Shown here: piece by piece, positions 62,680-64,000 of the stretch | Layout: every line of letters starts with the position of its first letter | Position numbering within the stretch: position 1 is the stretch's first letter | Assembly: GCF_027942295.1 (NCBI RefSeq) | Contig: NZ_CP101416.1 | Location: 2,024,001-2,088,000 of the forward strand | Length of the DNA: 64,000 nt | From: Pseudanabaena sp. Chao 1811 | GTDB taxonomy: Bacteria; Cyanobacteriota; Cyanobacteriia; Pseudanabaenales; Pseudanabaenaceae | Direction: 5' to 3' | Translations under genes and position numbers: made by a program | Notes under the pieces: model-generated | The model's input: the letters and a program-made list of their open reading frames with translations, nothing else | What the model was told of the DNA's origin: nothing | Database searches by the model: none

Positions 62680-64000
62680 ATGGCGATCGCATCAATAAAT
62701 CCTGTAACAGGAGAAGTGTTAAAGACCTTTGAGCCTTTGACGGATGAGCAACTTGAACATAAGCTAGCACTCGCCGATCGCACCTTTGTCACCTATAAAC
62801 ATACGAGTTTTCGCGATCGCGCCCAATGGATGCACCAAGCCGCCGATATTCTGGAAGCGAAGAAAACCGAATTCGGGATTATTATGACCCTTGAGATGGG
62901 GAAAACGCTCAAAAGTGCGATCGCCGAAATTGAGAAGTGCGCCAATCTTTGCCGTTTTTACGCCGAACATGCACCGAGTTTTTTAGCCGATACCCCTGCT
63001 CAAACCGATGCTAGTCGCACGATTATTTGCTATCAACCTTTAGGAATTATCCTCGCAGTCATGCCTTGGAACTTTCCTTTTTGGCAGGTGTTTCGCTTTG
63101 CTGTCCCTGCACTCATGGCAGGGAATGTGGGACTACTAAAGCACGCCTCAAATGTGCCGCAATGTGCCTTAGCGATCGCTGAAGTCTTCCATGCCGCAGG
63201 CATACCTGAAGGTGCATTTCAAACCCTTTTAGTGGGGGCGGATCGCGTAGCAGGAATAGTTGCCGACTCAAGGGTAAAAGCTGCCACATTGACGGGAAGT
63301 GAACCTGCGGGACAAAGCCTAGCTGCGATCGCAGGGCATCATCTCAAAAAAGTAGTATTGGAACTTGGGGGTAGCGATCCGTTTATTGTGCTTAAAAGTG
63401 CGGATTTGGAATTGGCTGTAAATACTGCGGTAACGGCGCGAGTCATGAACAATGGGCAGACCTGTATCGCAGCAAAGAGATTTATTATTGAAGAAGCGAT
63501 CGCGGATCAGTTCATTTCTAAATTTGTTGATAAGTTCAAAGCATTGAAAGTAGGAGATCCGATGCAGCCTGAAACTGATGTGGGGCCTCTTGCCACGCCG
63601 CAAATCTTAAATGAACTGGATGCACAGGTAAAAACAACAGTGGATTTAGGGGCTAAGGTTTTAGTCGGGGGCTATCGACTCAAGGAAAAAGGGAATTTTT
63701 ATGCACCAACGATTCTTGATCAGATTCCGCTTGGTGCGCCACCCTATCAAGAAGAATTTTTTGGTCCCGTGGCTTCAGTATTTCGGGTGCAGAATCTTGA
63801 TGAGGCGATCGCGCTTGCAAATAGTACTAGTTTTGGTTTAGGGGCAAGCTTTTGGAGCAATGATCCACAGGAAATCGAACAGGCGATCGAACAAATTGAG
63901 GCGGGAGCAGTCTTTGTAAATGGGATGGTCAAATCCGATCCGCGTGTTCCCTTTGGTGGCATCAAGCGATCGGGCTTTGGACGTGAATTGGGAATTGAAG
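62680..64000 (+). CDS. Succinate-semialdehyde dehydrogenase-like aldehyde dehydrogenase (3' end outside window)
   Basis: 440 codons are visible before the right edge. The start ATG 62680 follows GGAG with a short spacer ([13 protein letters not shown]). The NAD(P)-dependent ALDH fold is clear: the oxyanion-site [26 protein letters not shown], the catalytic Glu in [10 protein letters not shown] and the catalytic Cys in [12 protein letters not shown], then [13 protein letters not shown] and [14 protein letters not shown]. The overall pattern is that of succinate-semialdehyde dehydrogenases, which in cyanobacteria complete the TCA bypass from 2-oxoglutarate. The partner decarboxylase gene is not in view, and substrate is inferred from resemblance only. 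Confidence 0.85.
   Translation, partial: MAIASINPVTGEVLKTFEPLTDEQLEHKLALADRTFVTYKHTSFRDRAQWMHQAADILEAKKTEFGIIMTLEMGKTLKSAIAEIEKCANLCRFYAEHAPSFLADTPAQTDASRTIICYQPLGIILAVMPWNFPFWQVFRFAVPALMAGNVGLLKHASNVPQCALAIAEVFHAAGIPEGAFQTLLVGADRVAGIVADSRVKAATLTGSEPAGQSLAAIAGHHLKKVVLELGGSDPFIVLKSADLELAVNTAVTARVMNNGQTCIAAKRFIIEEAIADQFISKFVDKFKALKVGDPMQPETDVGPLATPQILNELDAQVKTTVDLGAKVLVGGYRLKEKGNFYAPTILDQIPLGAPPYQEEFFGPVASVFRVQNLDEAIALANSTSFGLGASFWSNDPQEIEQAIEQIEAGAVFVNGMVKSDPRVPFGGIKRSGFGRELGIE

Noticed and set aside
1-64000. tRNA, rRNA or riboswitch genes
   Set aside because: I looked for T-loop motifs and cloverleaf pairing in the gaps and found none I could support; GGTTCGA matches fall inside coding genes.

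Overview
The window reads as a chromosomal segment of a filamentous-type cyanobacterium. Evidence: the octamer GCGATCGC (HIP1) recurs throughout, and the gene set includes a tax2/pil-like chemotaxis operon with a PatA-type regulator, a probable cyanobacteriochrome fused to a diguanylate cyclase, a DesC-type desaturase, phosphoketolase, CtaA/CtaB, Uma2 proteins and many small insertion sequences. Moderate GC and dense intergenic palindromes would fit a Pseudanabaena-like genome, but that is a guess.

Layout. 1-4.3 kb: C-terminus of a lipoxygenase; a tandem degenerate cyclase-fold protein overlapping a TPM/zinc-ribbon membrane protein; a CPXCG protein; an AbrB antitoxin with a truncated PIN toxin. 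4.5-5.9 kb: scar of two dead transposases. 5.9-13.8 kb: ATP sulfurylase, a small membrane protein, phosphoketolase plus a histidine phosphatase, and purL. 13.9-17.3 kb: a HIP1-free two-gene cassette (HEPN-like protein plus a KGGVGR/second P-loop ATPase) inserted at the start of purL. A 5' piece of purL is duplicated on both sides of it. This is the best candidate for an undescribed, probably defensive, system. 17.4-22.2 kb: a secreted protein and a gtrABC-like lipid-linked sugar transfer cluster. 22.2-31.0 kb: a chemotaxis-type operon on the minus strand (PatA-like, CheY, CheY, CheW, MCP, CheA-REC, CheW), probably controlling type IV pili. 31.4-34.2 kb: a YdcF protein and a deacetylase/phosphodiester-glycosidase fusion. 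34.6-42.7 kb: two paralogous PAS/GAF/GGDEF genes. The first is split by an intact IS5-type element with perfect ends. The second begins with a GAF domain carrying the DXCF and canonical cysteines of cyanobacteriochromes. 42.7-47.5 kb: ctaB, ctaA, an ECF sigma/anti-sigma/Spy stress operon and a DUF2993 protein. 47.9-64 kb: secreted nuclease, bS21, GMC oxidoreductase, acyl-CoA synthetase-GNAT fusion, der, dxr, a frameshifted CopG-like antitoxin, desC, a MerR regulator with its operator, Uma2, an IS630 element, a NYN/PIN-like protein and the start of a succinate-semialdehyde dehydrogenase gene that leaves the window.

The intergenic regions are unusual. More than a dozen near-perfect palindromes with arms of 12-27 bp share one architecture: the stem closes on a C-G pair around a three-base loop (TTT, AAA, GAA, TTC or TTA), while the arm sequences differ. 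Several lie between divergent genes and so cannot be simple terminators. A second repeat family (ATATAGYA..CCTAAAT ends) occurs three times. No tRNA, rRNA or CRISPR array was recognised.
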